A stretch of 64,000 nt of DNA from Bicyclus anynana (lineage: Eukaryota > Arthropoda > Insecta > Lepidoptera > Nymphalidae): the NCBI RefSeq assembly GCF_947172395.1, contig NC_069093.1, positions 14,729,561 to 14,793,560 of the forward strand. The letters run 5' to 3'. The position numbers and the translations under genes were made by a program. Numbering within the stretch: position 1 is the stretch's first letter; each line of letters starts with the position of its first letter. The notes under the pieces were generated by a model, which did not search any database, had not been told where the DNA came from, and was given only the letters and a program-made list of their open reading frames with translations. This document shows positions 63,107 to 64,000 of the stretch, piece by piece.

Positions 63107-63548
63107 GCTAATCCCTACTACCTAATATTATAAAAGCGAAAGATAAAGATGAATTTTGATATAATGGTAAATGGGACATTGAATTCTGTTTCATTATGTC
63201 CCATAAATAAAAGTAGAAGAGATGAAAAAGGGTTTGAAAGTTTTTTCCATACAAACTTTCAACCCCTTTTTCATCCCCTTCTCAACTTTTAAAGTTACAA
63301 TTACAAAAATGTATGCATTAATCGTGAAAAAAAATTAAATGTAATGTGATTCAAGAATCTGAGAAAGTTAACCACTAAAGGGTAAACAGGGCTTGAAATT
63401 TGACTAAAAAGAAAATAAGCCATTTTTCAAGCTATACGTATTTGTGTAAAATAAAAAATGGTAAAATCGGCTGGATTTATTTTTCAAGTTATTTTCACGG
63501 TAATAGATTTATTGACTATCGCAAACGGGGTCGCGGAAGTCCGCTAGT
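63107..63548 (+). repeat. Helitron-like repeat, diverged family B relative
   Basis: Starts CTACTACCTAATATTATAAA and AGCGAAAG; ends GGGGTCGCGGAAGTCCGCTA and GT. Its interior holds an imperfect hairpin (GATGAAAAAGGGTTTGAAAG with its complement at 63,256-63,278) that other family B copies lack. Confidence 0.45.
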
Positions 63549-63619
63549 ATGTTTTTAAATTAAAATTAATTTTAAAATTAAAATTCATTTTAAATTTCAT
63601 AATTTATGTTTAATGATAT

Positions 63620-63797
63620 GAGAGTAACGGTGAAGGAAAACATCGTGAGGAAACCTGCATACCAGAGAATTATCTTAATTCTCTGCGTGTGTGAAGTCTG
63701 CCAATCCGCATTGGGCCAGCGTGGTGGACTATTGGCCTAACCCCTCTCTTTATGAGAGGAGACTCAAACTCAGCAGTGAGCCGAATATGGGTTGATA
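63620..63797 (+). repeat. SINE family 2, 5'-truncated
   Basis: AACGGTGAAGGAAAACATCG, GAAGTCTGCCAATCCGCATT and GTGAGCCGAATATGGGTTGA, then ATATAATAA in place of the GATGAT tail. The only plus-strand copy of this family in the window. Confidence 0.65.
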
Positions 63798-64000
63798 TAA
63801 TAACTTACTTGATAAATAACTTGTTAGAAGTTCACGGCCATACTAAGTGATTGAGTTGATAAGGCGGCAAGGGTAGCTAGTGGGTAGGTAGTGGGTACCT
63901 ATTGCTAATTTATCAAAGGTTAGGCCGCCCTTCCGGGTAGGTAATCGTATTCAAGCATCCTCTTTGTACGCAACTCTATCGAATTAAAAGCAATATCACT
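63798..64000. other. Window end, no gene seen
   Basis: Contains GTGGGTAGGTAGTGGGTACC and TTTATCAAAGGTTAGG; no further feature. Confidence 0.3.

Noticed and set aside
1..64000. CRISPR arrays, bacterial operons, Shine-Dalgarno sites, rho-independent terminators
   Set aside because: The sequence is of insect type; tandem arrays found have long diverged units, not short repeats with spacers.

Overview
The window looks like intergenic or intronic DNA from a moth or butterfly (Lepidoptera). The background is AT-rich. It carries several repeat families typical of that order: tRNA-headed SINEs with the GGCTGGTGGGAGGCTTCGG core, SINEs with GATGAT tails, and Helitron-like repeats ending in GCTAGT beside a CGCGCGG or AGTCGCGGGC motif. 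It also carries RTE, R1-type, BEL/Pao and IS630-Tc1-mariner elements. No complete host protein-coding gene is visible. The only host exon candidates are one 46-nt internal exon at 35,055 and one speculative 5' exon near 6,903.

Layout. 1-9.4 kb: repeats, an 82-bp-arm foldback, and an intact DDE transposase gene (3,377-4,750) with an unusually long gap between its last two catalytic residues. 9,426-12,684: a complete RTE-type LINE (minus strand, 990-aa EN-RT protein) with a 12-bp target duplication. 13.5-28 kb: GC-rich islands full of CTTTGA-type motifs alternate with AT-rich DNA. A cluster of four SINE families lies at 15.2-16.1 kb, and a 0.5-kb MITE at 16.8 kb has a near-identical second copy at 31.0 kb. 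28-36.8 kb: mostly featureless, with a dead mariner fragment. 36,878-41,932: a complete R1-clade LINE (minus strand) with two ORFs, poly(A) and an exact 14-bp target duplication. Its ORF2 has no usable ATG and is in the -1 frame of ORF1 across an A AAA AAC heptamer. 42-51 kb: AT-rich, with a duplicated E-box module at 47.2-47.6 kb. 51,326-55,691: a BEL/Pao LTR retrotransposon with 5-bp target duplication, both LTRs, a tRNA-Arg-type PBS and a polypurine tract. Its coding region has been collapsed by internal deletions, yet it keeps a 397-codon frame joining gag, protease-RT border, post-RT and RNase H pieces. A foldback transposon sits in its 5' LTR. 56-64 kb: SINEs, a triplicated 0.2-kb repeat, foldbacks, and a diverged tandem array of about 180-bp units each starting CCTTTGACGAATTAG.

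The genes do not form a host pathway; each belongs to its own mobile element. The autonomous LINEs (RTE, R1-like) could supply reverse transcriptase to the SINEs, and the GATGAT-tailed SINE has an end resembling that of the RTE. The features most worth following are the R1 frameshift signal, the collapsed BEL element with its repeated leader motif, the long-spaced DDE transposase, and the two motif-dense regulatory-looking regions (TCF/Helper-like clusters and the E-box/PAR-bZIP palindrome). Repeat family assignments and motif counts were made by eye.
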